In this document: positions 1 through 12,709 of the stretch, piece after piece
How the letters are laid out: every line of letters begins with the position of its first letter
Position numbering within the stretch: the stretch's first letter is position 1
NCBI GenBank assembly: GCA_013399855.1
Contig: VXAY01001211.1
Location: 124,001-188,000 of the forward strand
DNA length: 64,000 bases
From: Oxyruncus cristatus
Lineage: Eukaryota > Chordata > Aves > Passeriformes > Cotingidae
Direction of reading: 5' to 3'
The notes under the pieces: generated by a model
The model's database searches: none
The model's input: the letters and a program-made list of their open reading frames with translations, nothing else
Told to the model about the DNA's origin: nothing
Made by a program: the position numbers and the translations under genes

Positions 1-2279
1 GCCAGTGTTCATTAAATCGGTGCAGTGAAACAAATAACTAATTAGAGAAGTATAGTAGAGAAATGGCAAATATATATCACATACACAGGTAATTAAACAC
101 ATGCTTAACTTTATCTTTCAATGCATTGATGAATAGGGCCTTTCATGAAGGACTCTAAAGGTTTGTGGAGGAGGTTTGGCTTAGCATAGGTGATAAGGAG
201 ATAAAGATACTTATCAACCTGTATTGCACAAACCATCACCACAACCAGAGGGGAGAAAAAAAGGAAAGCAAAGCAAAGTTGGAGACAATAGATATGTCAG
301 TATGTTCTGTCAGAGTGTGGAAAGGGGGTAAAAACACTATGTTCCCTGCAATGAAGAGACAAGATAGGTAGTTCCTTATCATCTCTTTCAGAACCAGTAA
401 TCAAATAGGTACAAAAGAAAAGCAAAGGCTACAAGGGCAATTGATGAGTCTTTAGGGACTGTAAATTAAGGAAACAACCATGACTTTTGTCCAGGTAATT
501 CTGAGGAAACTATCTGAAGGGATGAAATCAATTGATTTGCGCAATAGGAAACTAGATAAAAAAGAAATGGCAACAGCATCAGTCAGTGGGAACTTTATTG
601 TTTCACAACAGCTCTACGGAAGTCATATTCCCTTATTTTACATAGAAAGAAATTAATGTAGACTATCTTTACTGATCCAATTACTAGTACATTTCCACTA
701 CCCTCCATAAGAGCAAGATTAGTCCTAAATTACAGAAGTGTCCATTTCTCAAATTTTGGTCTAAAAGCTCAAAATAATAATTCCTTCATTCAAATTGCAT
801 GCTAATGAGCAGAACTATAATTTTCTAGCTTTATAATTATTTCCTCATTAATAGGCTGCCCAATCCTGTTTGTATTTAGTACTCCAATGACAACAGTATC
901 TCTTATGAGCTTTCATAAGTTATGGGTATATTTCTAAATAGTTCAAAATGTGGTGACAGAAACTCATACCTACTGATTCTGTTGAAAATTATTCAATGGT
1001 ATTGAATTCTTTGCATATAATTGATCTACTATTTCAGGCTACAAAACTTGTTGATGTTAGAGTATGTCTACTTGTGGATATGTGTATTCAAGACTGTATT
1101 TTTAAGGCACTTTTATTTAATGATCAGGGATATATTTAACAGTCACCTTCACGAACTATAACTTGCCAAGACATTTTATGTTGAACTGAGTCAGAAATTT
1201 TACACCCAGTTTTGTTTCTAATGAGTTGGCAAAACCTGAGCTCTAAATTGCAAGCTGCATTCACGTTAGATGTTTGGGGGATAAAATTTGCATTGTTTAT
1301 GTGCTTCATTTAACATAAATAATGTAACAGATTATCTTAAGCTAAATAATTCAAATCAAATGTTGATAAACTTTAAAAGCCTTTTTATATGGAGATTCAG
1401 AAAGAAACATACCTCCTTTGAGAGTTATGCCAATATATTCACTGTGGAACTTTAAACATTTTTTAAAAAATCCTTGTTGGTATTATGCATATCTTTTTCA
1501 TTCTCTTGGGGCAAAAATCACTTTTGTTGTTGCATGACAGATGTCAACCACAAAAGAAATCATTTTAGATGTGTTTGAAACAGATCATATGAATATAAAT
1601 TTTATATAGAGATGTTTCAAAACAAACAGCATTTTGCAAAGAAATGTGGGGAGCAGAGAGAATAAAGCATTTAGGTTCCTGCATGAAGATGCATACATAT
1701 ATATTTATGTATCCAGAAATAGGTATGTTATGATGCATGAGACTTTCCACAAGAGGAACAGTAGCAGATTATGAAACACTGTTGCTGGAAAGCAAAAACT
1801 TTCAGTTCATGTTTTGAAGTCTGTTTTATACACATAGCAGATCAAGAGGACAGGAAGAATGCATTTAATAGGAAACACTATTGATTTAGAGCTTGAATCT
1901 GACTTTGTTTTCATCGGCATGAACATGGAACGCACCAGTGTGTCTGAAAGTCGAACAAAGCTTGAAATACAGCTGATGGACATTCTTTTTCCTTCTGTGG
2001 AGAGCTTTTTAATGAAAAAACACCAAAAATAAACATCTAGTGAATAGAAAGTATATCAGACAAAATTCTAATTTTTTTCACTGGATAATATTACCCCAGA
2101 ATCAAGACCTCTTGATTTAGATCTCTCCACAGTCCAAGTTCCCATAACAGGATATGATCTATTCTTTTGGAATGGGTGTTCTACAGCTGTAATTCAATGG
2201 TTAAAGTCAGCTATGGACCAAACTAAGCTACTGAACACATTAAATTACTTTTTAAAAAACCAAGCCAAAACAAAAATAA
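1..2279. other. AT-rich stretch with no supportable feature
   Basis: This interval has no recognisable transposon end, no open frame above 80 codons and no RNA gene. Short open frames near 165-371 and 1565-1750 have no motif, and their composition matches the surrounding AT-rich DNA. I read it as ordinary avian intergenic or intronic sequence. Confidence 0.6.
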
Positions 2280-2309
2280 TTTTTTTTCCTTTTTTTTTTT
2301 TTTTTTTTT
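2280..2309. repeat. Poly-T tract
   Basis: Seven to eight T, then CC, then twenty T. On the minus strand this is an A-rich tract. No transposon 3' end is recognisable beside it, so it is recorded only as a homopolymer. It produces lysine-rich and phenylalanine-rich spurious frames on the two strands. Confidence 0.9.
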
Positions 2310-3153
2310 ACTGCTTTTTTCCCTTGTATTACTTTTTACCAGAATCCATTTCTCTGGTCTTTCCTGGGGCAAGCATAAGATCTTCAGCACGAACAAAGGA
2401 ACATGGAAGGGAAGGAGCAACCAGGTACAAGAAAGGTGTCTGTCTTTAGTAGCTATGACCATAGTACATTCATGGAGCTAAACTGGAGCAGCTCCAATAT
2501 CAAGATGAATTAGGGGTCCAAATACAAAGAAAGGATGAAGGAACAGAGTGCCAGCATGCAGAATGCACTACAACTTTTTCTAATTGGACTATGACAGTAC
2601 TAAGGAACTAGATTTTTTTTTCAAGTAGAATTTCTAATGTAGAGACAGAGAACGTTTGTCATAGTCAATAAGTGTAGTTCAACTGTTGATGAAGTAAAAT
2701 ATGAAATTATATAATATGAAAAGAAAATCTACTTTAAATTCTGTGTGGCCCAATATTCAGAACAAAACTTTTCATACTTGTAATTTCTACCTCTAAAATT
2801 TCTTAAATTGTGCACAGAATCAGAAACGAATCAGCCAGAGATTGCCAGATATACAGTGGACAGAACCCCAGAACATCCTTCCCATTCTGGACACAGTAAT
2901 TTCTTATGAGACTGAACACATATGCAAAAACATATGCCACAGGTAGTATTACTTGTCATATCTCAAGTCATAAAGAGGATTTCTTTAATTTGGAGGATCC
3001 TTCTGCTCAGTGCTTCTTCTAGTTGGTTTTAATTTCCATATTATAATAACAGTAACAGCCAGATGATTCTATGTATATGTATTTATCATGGATACGCTTA
3101 AGTAAAATTAAGTATAAAACCTCATTTAAAAAATAAAATTATAGAGATTATTT
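2310..3153. other. Non-coding stretch, nothing recognised
   Basis: AT-rich sequence with scattered stop codons in all frames and no repeat consensus that I recognise. Confidence 0.5.
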
Positions 3154-3663
3154 TTAGATCTGAAGCCTTGTCTCGTTATTCATGTTATCACTTATGGCCT
3201 GGCTTAACATTAGATGGTTTAGATGATTAGCGTGTACTAGAAACATCAGACAAATGCTCCTGAACACTCTCAGCACTGTGTACCTGCCAGTAAATGCAAG
3301 GAACAGGTGGCATTTGGGAGTGCAGGATCCCTGGGGTCTCAGCTCTCTCCTGCCACATAGTGATGGGGACCGCATCCTGCATGAAGGGCAGCAGCAGTCC
3401 CAGTGCAGCAGAAATGCCCGTCTGCAAGAGGAGAAGAGAAGGGTTGTCCTTCTCCAAGCTCACCAGCCAAACAGCAAAGTGTACATTTGCTTCCAGAGGA
3501 ACCTCTGCCTGGGACTAGCCTGCAAGAAGCATACTTTGCTTGCCAAGCAGCTCCATGGCAGAAAATGTCCCCAGCAAGCTGCATTGACCCCCTAACTATT
3601 GACCCCATAGCCAGGAGAAGTATCAGAACAGATGATTCTCCCTCTCATATTTCTCAAACTTAA
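3154..3663. other. GC-richer island with overlapping open frames, origin unknown
   Basis: About 500 bases have clearly higher G+C than the flanks and carry overlapping open frames of 73-113 codons on both strands (for example plus 3254-3595 and minus 3339-3608). Long frames in several registers at once usually reflect low stop-codon density in GC-richer DNA rather than coding. None of the translations shows a domain, signal peptide or repeat I recognise, and no splice-site pair frames them convincingly. It could be an unrecognised transposon or LTR remnant, a decayed processed pseudogene, or an exon of a non-coding RNA. Confidence 0.35.
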
Positions 3664-3983
3664 TGGAAGTGTAAAACTTATGAAAATTTGTCCTTAGGTT
3701 TCTTATGGTATGTTGTGATTTAATTTAGAAAAGCCTCTCTCTGTCTACACACAAAGAGACAAGAGCCCATGATTCCCCTCTTGGGAGCTGCTGGAATAAA
3801 GAAAACTCTTACTGTTCCGGAATTTCATTTTTGTCCTTTTTTTTTTTCTCACCAGAGGTTTCCCAAGCATACTAGAAATTAAGCTATATTTAATCCTGTG
3901 TGGAAAATACCAGAAGTACCTCAGGTTAATGCTCACAGAAGCTTTGCAAATCCTTGTGACCTGTTAGATACCCATCTGTAGAT

Positions 3984-4228
3984 GTCTCTTGTCCCAGGTA
4001 ACAAAACAACAGGAGATGGCCTCAAGTTTTACCAAACAGGATTTAGATTGGGTATTAGGAAAAATTACATCACTGAAAGGTTTGTCAGGCATTGGAACAG
4101 GCTTCCCAAAGAAATGGGAATTCCCATCTCTGGGAATATTCAAAAGGTGTGTGGATGTGACACTTGTAGACGGTTGACTTGACAATCTTCGAGGCCTTTC
4201 CCGATCTTAGTGATTCTATGATTCTAAG
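3984..4228 (+). mobile_element. CR1 LINE, 5'-truncated 3' end (plus)
   Basis: The 3' part of a CR1 non-LTR retrotransposon in plus orientation. The plus frame from about 3982 to 4182 gives the tail of CR1 ORF2, including the family signature FRLGIRKNYITERF followed by VRHWNRLPKE. The copy ends in the CR1 terminus TGATTCTATGATTCTA at 4211-4226. Compared with the usual tail, a stretch between the last ORF2 codons and the terminal block appears shortened, so the copy has an internal deletion as well as 5' truncation. It cannot move on its own. Confidence 0.92.
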
Positions 4229-4837
4229 TGATTATTTTGGAGACAGTGTGTTTGTGATGGGCTATATGTGCATGAACTTTTATTTGCAAAGCAGAGTGAA
4301 GTAAAATTGAATGCTAAATATCACCAAAGACTTAACACTGGCATAGATCTAGAATATCCACACTTGCAGAGCAATAAAATCATATCTACCCACAAAGCAA
4401 AAACACCTGCTGTCTAAAGAAATTTAATGCACTAGACCTTAACTCATCTGACTGAAAGATCCTCTCTTATGTTTCATGAAATGTCCAGAAGGCCACTATC
4501 ATGTGTGATTATTAACTCAAAATAATAATAAAAAAATTACATTACAGTTTTGATAACACGTCTGATTGATAAATCAATATACTCTTTTTTTTCTGTCAGG
4601 CAAAAAAAATGGGTGCTATTTTTAAAATAACTGCAGAAGAATGTTACCTGTCATATCAGAAATTAGCTATCTGGTTTGGAAAAAAGTCTTTCTTTTGTTC
4701 AGTGAATTAGATCAAAACTTCTATCTCCTACTCCTCAGAGAAAGTTCCTTTACATCAAGCCTGCTCCATTGTATTGCCACCCACGTAAAATGTATTTGGA
4801 GAGTTTAATGCAGCTTTAGGGTGGCAGCATTTAAAGG

Positions 4838-4975
4838 GTAGCTTTAAGAGGCTGCCCAGGGAATCACCATCCCTGGAAGTGTTTAAAAAACATATGGATG
4901 TGGTGCTTGGGGACATATTTTAGTGATGGACCTGGCAGTGTTAGGTTAACAGTTGGACTCAATGATGTTTATGTG
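4838..4975 (+). mobile_element. CR1 LINE fragment (plus)
   Basis: The sequence runs through the CR1 landmarks GGCTGCCCAGGGAA, ATCACCATCCCTGGAAGTGT, then a 'gtgcttggggacat' block and GTTGGACTCAATGATGTT. These match the end of ORF2 and the 3' UTR in plus orientation. The terminal ATTCTATG octamers are missing or mutated. It lies about 600 bases after the previous CR1 in the same orientation. It could be the other half of one disrupted copy, but the two overlap in consensus position, so a separate insertion is more likely. Confidence 0.85.
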
Positions 4976-6554
4976 CAGTTGCATTTCTATGTCCAGAAAT
5001 GTCTTTTACTAATGTTAGAATCTGACTAGGATTCAATTCTATTCCATAATTCTGTGGAACTACTTGAAATTTAAAAGCATAGCACAAACTTCAGTTATAG
5101 CATGGCCCTGGGTGAGCTTAGTGAGTGAACTAGAAAACTTTGTTAATTCCTGTTTTGGTTGCTAAATTGAATGATTAGAAATAAGGCATGACTTTATGCC
5201 TAAATATGTAAACAGCATGAATTTTCACCTTAAAAACAGCTAAATGTCATATGAACTGTATGTTAGTCTGTAAATTGTCCAATATAAGTCAAGAAGGTGA
5301 GGTATACTAGAAGAAGGGAAAGGTATCTGCTGGACTTTGAATAATTTAATAGTGATATATCTTTCAGAAATGTCATCAAGGGTATCAGAAGTTAGAAAAA
5401 GATGAATCTTTTTCTAAAGTACATGGTAAAAAAAATGGCACAAAACCCCTATGATATTTCCATGTAAAGTTATGGACTTATGGGCTATAATCTTACAAAA
5501 CCCAGACCTGCTTGTCGCTAGTGCTTTTCAAAATACAAGATCCTCTTACTTTCTGTAAAGTCACAAAGTAATAAGACACATATCCTCCTCAATAATGACT
5601 TAAATCTTCAAACATTGGTTTATCAATGGATTTTGAAGATATTGAAGTATAGTTCTAACACAAAGTTATTAAGGAATTCTTGCATAGGTTACTTTACCAT
5701 TTCTTAATCTTGAGAAATTGTACAGTGACCTAAGCAAACAACCATTCATGAAAGTCCTTGTAGAATATGTTTTAACCCATAAATGGATCTTTGTGAAATA
5801 GTACACATTATCATCTTTTTATGTTAATGTATTTCCCTTTAATCCTAAAGAATTAGTGGAGTCACTGATTGGGTTAATTTGCCTAACAGAATAAACAGTA
5901 AGTGGTCCTGCTTTCATGTCTCTTTTGATACTCACTGCAAAGAAAATAAATCTTTGATATGCTGTCCACTCTTCAGAAACCTGCTGCCTGCTCATGCATC
6001 ACTCCTAGGAACACTGTCAGTCCCTCCAGGCAGGATTGCTCATTCTACTTGCTGTTTTTGTTCTCTGACTTATTTTCAATGTAGGTAAGCCAGAACGCAT
6101 CAATAGACTGTGAGAGCCAGAGAGGAGTAAGAGGAGGGAAGAGAGATATTTGGACTTAGTAGATTTTGCTTTTACAGCAAAGACTTTTCAGGCTAGATTA
6201 TAGAAAAAATAACTAGAAAGAAATCCAGAAAAGAAAGACAAGGCTTCCTACCTGTATTCACAGGTTTGTGAAGATCTTCCTTCATAAATCAGAATTGGGC
6301 AGCATATGGTGATTTGCATTGGTTACTTCTTTTAGTCATAGTTTAAATGAATAATATTTAATAAATTGGTGTGTAATGGCAAAGAGGATATATATTAGAA
6401 AGGATTGTTTTGTTCTTCCTGGTACACTTCTGCTTTGTTGATAGCACCAAAATGGGAAATTTTTTGAGAACTGTTGTGAACATTCCATTTTCATGACATC
6501 ACAGGTACTTCACACACAATGAAATGGAAACACTCCAAAATGTTTCACTAATGA
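4976..6554. other. Non-coding stretch, nothing firm
   Basis: No recognised repeat or gene. A short plus frame at 5879-6088 ends at a good splice-donor-like string (TAGGTAAGC near 6084). There is no matching acceptor or conserved protein, so it is not called as an exon. Confidence 0.45.
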
Positions 6555-7005
6555 TGGTTTGGGACTTCAGTTCTTTCAGCCAGGACAGAGCTAATTTTTT
6601 TCTCAGTAGCTGTGACAGAACAGAGAATGGAGCCTTGTGGGTGTGTCTAGGTTGTTATTCAATACCATTCATACAATCTCTGGGGGATGGAAATAAGGGA
6701 TTCTCACTTCTGAGAAGGAGGGAGGCATGGTTTATGGTCGGGAAGACAAACATGGTGCATGGAGGGTCTGTTGCCATTTTGTTCATTGTCTCAGGGGTAT
6801 CATGGCACTGGGTCATTCAGTGAACATTTTCTGCTTGTAAATCATCCTCTTTCTGTATACTTCTACATAGTTTTATATTAATATTGTTGCTGTATCTGTT
6901 CACTTTCTTATCTCATTGTTTCCAGTGTATTGCTCAGGATCTCTGCCTTTTGTCTCTCTCACTGAAGCGGGTGAAGGAAGGGGAGAGCTTTGTGGTTTTC
7001 ATTTT
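6555..7005 (-). mobile_element. Decayed ERV LTR remnant (minus)
   Basis: The segment opens with TGGTTTGGGA and then the string 'agccaggacagagctaat' followed by a T-run and CAGTAGCTG. This parallels the opening of the LTR at 12710, where 'acagttaattttcttc' is followed by a similar AGCAGCTGG. It later has the T/A-rich 'ttctgtatacttct...gttgctgtatctgtt' block typical of the far end of these LTRs. The LTR reads on the minus strand. The copy is heavily diverged, no 5-bp target duplication is evident, and no internal retroviral genes flank it. The 99-codon plus frame inside it (6524-6823) resembles no protein I know. Confidence 0.55.
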
Positions 7006-7251
7006 AGTGGAAGCACTAAATTAGGGAATACCATTCCTAAACCATGACAAATTCTCATTAAGCTCTTCTGAAGAAAAACTTTAAGTCACTAGAAACAGAG
7101 AGTTACTATTGACCAAGGTCTGATTCTAGAGGAAATTGTTATTTAGGTGTTGGTTTCCTCATAAATGCCAGTTTTCTTTACTTGTTTAAGATAGTAAACA
7201 TTGTTCTCTCTCTAATAGTAGTTCCCATTTTCTCCTGAATCCCCATACATA

Positions 7252-7302
7252 TTCTTTTTTTTTTCTTCTTCTTCTTCCTTATTGTTTTTTTTTTTCTTTC
7301 CT
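7252..7302. repeat. Pyrimidine-rich low-complexity tract
   Basis: Runs of T mixed with CTT repeats on the plus strand (purine-rich on the minus strand). A simple repeat with no other signal. Confidence 0.8.
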
Positions 7303-7464
7303 GAACTGTCCTATGTTTAGTATGGAACAGATGTAGTATCTAGAAAGTATGAGGTTATGGGTAAGGCCAACAGAGCAAAGGAATGTGAAGTTAAAACTGT
7401 TTGAGTGATCATTTTTGTGCAGCTAGTGAAGAGAAAAATTAGCATTTTTCCATGTGAATGGTGT

Positions 7465-7800
7465 AGGATCATAGTGTCACACACATATGAAGGCACCTTA
7501 GGAGGTCCCCAGTCAAGTCCTCTACTCAAAGAAGGGTCATCTACACCGAGATGCTTAAAGCTTTTTCTGATTGGGACTTCAAAATATCCAAGGGTGGAAA
7601 TCACACAGCTTCTCTAGGAAACTGTTCAGTGATTAACTATCCTTACAGTAAGATTTTTTTTTTTTTTTTTATCACACTAGAACATCCCTGTTTTAATTCA
7701 GGACTATATTGCTCTTCTCCTGGAACTTAGTGCAGAGACTGACCTTGCCTTTAAAGAAACATTCTTTTTGATACTGGAGGATTGCTGTTAAGTTCACTTT
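7465..7800 (-). mobile_element. Old CR1 LINE fragment (minus)
   Basis: The plus strand reads as the reverse complement of a CR1 3' end. It begins near GGATCATAGTGTCA, then has 'cttaggaggtccccagtcaag', a 'tactcaaagaagggtc' block, 'tccaagggtggaaatcacac', and the acceptor-like T-tract at 7653-7670. These match the order of the CR1 tail in minus orientation. Divergence is high, which suggests an old insertion. Frames on both strands at 7317-7617 are by-products. Confidence 0.7.
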
Positions 7801-8029
7801 AACTCCATCTTTTCCAAATTAAACAAGCCCAGTAAGGTGGGCCCAAATGTATTAGTGTTAAGGCCTCATGTTTCTGGCAGAGGTTTCCCTCCTTTCTATG
7901 AATTCTGAGTAGCTTCAGAAAATTTGTCATTTTAAGCTTTCCATCATTCAGAAGAAGCAGTAAGGAAGGAGTCAAGATGAATATAGAGGTAAATAATTCA
8001 ACACCCAGTCTATGTCCACTAAAGAGTAC

Positions 8030-8345
8030 TAATAGCCCTTGCTGGCCCTAATCAGATCCCTTGTAAAATGGTCCCATAAATCCCACATCATCTCTGCCAG
8101 TACCTGCCAGAAGTGTTTTGTAGCCTGTGCCCAGACTCCTCACAACTCTACTCATACCTGGCCATGGACCCAGTAGGTCTGGACTCCGACCTGTGGATTT
8201 ACATCATGACCTGGCATTGGATCTGCCTCTCTAGCAATGAACTTGCCTGGGTCATTGGTTGGACCTGGTAGCATCTCATCTGCCCTAGTAACTTACTGGG
8301 AACTGAGATGGACCCTGGCTTGTGTGACCATCACATTAATTATGA
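8030..8345. other. GC-richer segment with repeated ACCTGG motifs
   Basis: About 300 bases are richer in C and G than the flanks. Short motifs recur: ACCTGCC, ACCTGGCC, GACCTGTGG, GACCTGGCA, GGACCTGGTA. The spacing is irregular, so this is at most a diverged minisatellite or an unrecognised LTR or transposon piece. No open frame of note is present. Confidence 0.3.
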
Positions 8346-10562
8346 TACAACTGCATAAAGATTTGGAAATAAAACTAAATTGTGGAGAGAAAGACAGCCA
8401 CAAGTAAGAGACAACCACAAGCAAAAGACATGAGGGAGACATCTGAGGAGAAAAAATATAGGTGCTCCAGCGCTTAAACTATCTGTCGATTATTTGATAT
8501 AAATACTTGTGTCTATTTTGTGGGAAAGGAATCCATCAGTTATATTTTTTCCAAGGAGTTCAACTTTCTATGGCTTCAGGAGCATTAACAATATATTTGA
8601 AGAGTAGTAAAAAGCTCACACAGGACTTTCTTTAAATTGGGTGTTATTATTTACACATACAGAAAGCAAGCATAAGTGGCTTTTGAGGCTTCGGTCTGGT
8701 AGAAACAGTAGCTATCATCCATTTTTCTGACTAAGAACAAGAACAGAAGTAGTTTCTAGAAAAGCTACCTTTTACTTTCAAACGTAACCAGAAGGAATAA
8801 AATCAACTTGCTTTAGAGAACACGGAGACTGCTGATTTTAAGCAGCAGAGGAAAATGTCAAAGCAGCTTAAATTAAGAAAACAGCCTTCTTTACTGCTGA
8901 TGGTTTCAGTGTACTGAGAATAATGGGGGAGGACAGATATTTTCAGAGAAAGCCACCTCCTTCAGTTTTGTTGAAAAGGACAAAATTTTAACCTCTATCA
9001 AAGGAGAAAATAGGTAACAAAGTATGAAAGTGGAAAAAAAGACTTTATCTAACTAGTTAATTTTTAAAATATATAATCCTCAGAGATCTTGTTTATGATC
9101 CTTTGCTCCACCAAGCTATTCTAAGGCTTTTGAGGACAAAATTGTCTGACACAGGAAAATGTCTCTTTAAAGACTTGGCTAAAAATAATTTTAATTTACA
9201 AGCTAATTAAATTTTCATTTGCAAATTCTCAGAAGACCCTTCCAGTGTTCAGAGAATACAGACTGTGATTTTTGTGTGGATACTCTCCATATTTGTGCAT
9301 AGTGAAGTAGGTGAAGGTTTGTGTGAAGAAGTAAATTCATGTAAGTTACCATGATCACAGTCTAGACTATGTTCTGCCAGCTCACACAGAGCAACACAAC
9401 TAATCCAGTATCCTTCTTATTAACCACTAATGGTCTTCTAAGTAACCTTTTACCTGCTTAATGTCATTGTACTCATACAAAAGGATATGTTAATTAAATC
9501 CATCAGAGAAATCTAAATATATTATATTATTGCAGCTATCTTTATAAGTCACATTTCAAAAAGCCCTGAGAAGTTTTCTCAATGACTTATTTCTAACATA
9601 TTATGCAGACTGACTTTGCCCTGACAAGATTTCTGTTCCATTTTTAGAAAACATTTTAAGTTAGTCAGCCTCTAATTGATCTAATCATCCCACCTGATCT
9701 TTTAAAAGCATATAGAAAGTGACTTTTCTTTCAATTCACCTCAATAAATTAACATTACCATTCCAAATTATTTTTTTAAAATTATTCAGCTTTAGTTATC
9801 TATAAAGCCAGTTCTACAGTGTATAACATGAGTAGTTATCTTTCAGCATTTTCTTTAGCTGACAATGGAAGAAAATGAAATGATTCAACTTGCATGAAAT
9901 CCTTACCCACTCTCCTACCAAATACATTAAGTGTCAAACACACAATGAAAAGAATGTTTCTGCCTTCTCATTGTCTTATCCCCCTCAGCTAGCAATGAAT
10001 CCAGAAAACTGCCAGGAAATATTTTGCTCCTGTTGCAGTTAAAAGATGGACATTTTATTCTTTATCACTTGATTCATCATGGACTTTTTCAGTTATATTA
10101 TTCATATTCTGCGTAACTTTTCTGCATTGCTTAAATTTTCATCTACAATTAATTGTGATCAACTTGCATCTTTTACCCCACAATTTGATATTATTTCATC
10201 AATTCCCTCTGAGGAGTAGGTAACACCTCAAACAGCAAAAGCTTTTCTACAAAAGCATTTTTAGTACCTACATTGATAAAAATCAGTCTATTAAAAGACA
10301 GTAGGATCCTCTTAGAATGGGACAGTTACACATAAATACATCTTTACTTCAGTTCTGCCCAAGAGGTTGTGTAACAAGGACACACTACATCCTTTATTTT
10401 AATATGCTTCTTGGATGGAAGTTACATTTAGAACAAGTAGAAAATAACATTTCTACTTGCACTTACTGGAGTTTGAAATTTTATGAATGGCACTCATTTT
10501 GCCAAACACACACATAAGCAGAAGATCTAGAGATAACAGGCAGCTATTTCCACCAGGTCATA
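8346..10562. other. AT-rich stretch, nothing recognised
   Basis: No gene, RNA gene or transposon consensus was recognised here. Confidence 0.5.
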
Positions 10563-10765
10563 ATTCACAGAATAGAATCAGAATTGTTTAGGTTGGAAAA
10601 GACCTTTGAGATCACCAAGTCCAACCATTAACCCTGCACTGCCAAGTCCCCCGCTAAACCATGACTCCAAGTGCCACACTTACACATATTTTAAATACCT
10701 CCATGAATGATGACACAACTCTTTCCCTGGGCAGCGTGTTACACTGCTGATAGCATCCTGATATT
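10563..10765 (-). mobile_element. CR1 LINE 3' end (minus)
   Basis: Read on the plus strand, the copy starts with the inverted CR1 terminus (ACAGAATAGAATCA), then 'ttaggttggaaaagacctt', 'gatcaccaagtccaacc', a run of 'cactgccaag' type sequence, and finally CCCTGGGCAGC. This is the standard 3' UTR-to-ORF2 order of a CR1 inserted in minus orientation. It is 5'-truncated to about 200 bases and the first octamer is mutated. Identification is firm; subfamily is not resolved. Confidence 0.92.
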
Positions 10766-12709
10766 TGCATCTAAATTAGGTCAGATTAATTATGTCTTAA
10801 TTCTTTTATTTATTCTGTATTGATTATAAAGGAAGACCAAGATGGCTGACAACCCAGTATTCCATGAGAATCTTATCCTTTTTGTATTTGCATCTAGTGC
10901 AAACTAATACAGGAAGAAAAACAAACCCTTTTAAAATCTAACTGTTTAGTGTAGATCCAATTTAAACATGAATAGAAAGAGTATACATATACACAATATA
11001 ATTACTTTCATTGTACTCTTCAAAGTCAGTATTTAAAAAAAGTGTTGGTAGGCTGATTTTTGCAAAGTTGACTTTGCAAAGAAAAAAGGAAAGAAAAAAT
11101 AATTATTTATTTATGTGGAGAGGAGTGAATTACTGCTGATACAAGTAAGCAGAGCTTTATTTGAGTCAGTGAACAGGATTGTTCTAAAAAAGAAAACCTC
11201 TGGAAAGCTCTAATAATTTTTTTCCTGTACTTCTCAGGGATGGATTAAGCTATAAATTCAATTTAATTTTAATTGCTTTAGGTCTCTAAGGAACCAGTAC
11301 ATAACAAATGGAGTCCCAGAGGTGAAAGTACTGAATTGGTCCTGGCATTATGTTTAAATGAAACACACAAAAAACTTGCTAGTTAGCAGGGACAGAAACT
11401 AAAATTATTTAGGATTTTATTTAATCTGAGGCAAATAGCTTTGAATGTAACAATTATCTAATTATAGTGTTTTAATACTGTCGAGAATTTTTACACTTAT
11501 ATATGAGGAGAAGCTGAATGCTACGAATAAGGAGTAAATTTGTTATTTCCACTAGAGAAAATAAGTTATCATCTGCTTGACCTATGGCACAGCAATTAAG
11601 GATGCAGAACTCAATTACCTAGAGACATTATACAGAATTCATTCACTGAGCTGGAAATGTTTAATTAACACACGAATCATAACAAGTACATACGTTGTTA
11701 TGGTTCTGTGGAGTCCTAGAGAACCTTATGAGAATATAACAATTCTAAACAAAATAATAATACACATTTGGAGCAGTTGCTTTTGGAAATCCACCTTCTG
11801 TCTGGGCAATCTGTATATGGGATTAGGTGAAGTTTAAAAGGGACCAGAAATGTAGGAATTCTCCATCAAGATCCAGATTTTAGCGGGAGTTAAATATTGC
11901 CATCAGCATCTGAACCCGCAATTAGTACCATACTATAAGAAAGTGAGGAGACAGAAGAATAGAGAAGGAAATGGAACTGTTTTCAATTAATGGAGCATTT
12001 TAAGTATCACCTACTAGGCAGAAGTAATTTAATGGCTGCTTACCAACACTCACTCTCATGCTGTATGGAGCTGCCTGTCCTTCCCATCCTTTGGTTCTTC
12101 ACATTGACTTCATGTTTACAAGTAGAGGCTTGTTATACATTTACAGTGCATTTTGCTCAAGGATTTACAGCAGGAATGTAGGTATTTTGGAGATATGAAA
12201 GTGGAAGAGGAGGTAAGAAACAAATGGAGGTAATGACAGCATCAGTAGGGAGGACAGAGGGAAATCACAAATGACACCAGAACTGTATGCCTATTGAAAG
12301 GGAAAAGTCAGTGAAGTTATAAAAGCAGTCAAAGTGGGAGAAAAAAAAAAAAAAAGAAAAGGTAACTCACTTTGAAAGACTGTCAAGAAAAGGAGGAGAA
12401 GTGAAAGAGGTTTAAACAAAATAGTACCCGAAAGTGAGTTATCAGAAGAGAGTGCTAGTGCACTTGTAGAGTGCATTTCAGAAATCAAGGTCTTTGAACA
12501 AGGTATGGGTCCTGAGAACTACTGATAAAAATAAAGGGGATATAGGCATAAAGAAAGACTAGCAAGCCTGGCATGCAAGTGAAAAAACAGTTTTGAGCTA
12601 ATCTGGCCAGTGGATGAGGAACATCTAAATTCACTGTGTTGCTTTGTCTCTACTAGGATTATTTATGCTCTTAAGAAAGTACATAGACATGTAAAGTTAT
12701 CTTCCAGAG
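10766..12709. other. AT-rich stretch, nothing firm
   Basis: Contains an A-homopolymer near 12341-12355 and purine-rich DNA around 12180-12420. The 86-codon frame at 11577-11837 has no recognisable motif. Confidence 0.5.

Noticed and set aside
5879..6095. Possible exon ending at a TAG|GTAAGC donor
   Set aside because: There is no convincing acceptor, no recognised protein, and single donor-like strings are common by chance.
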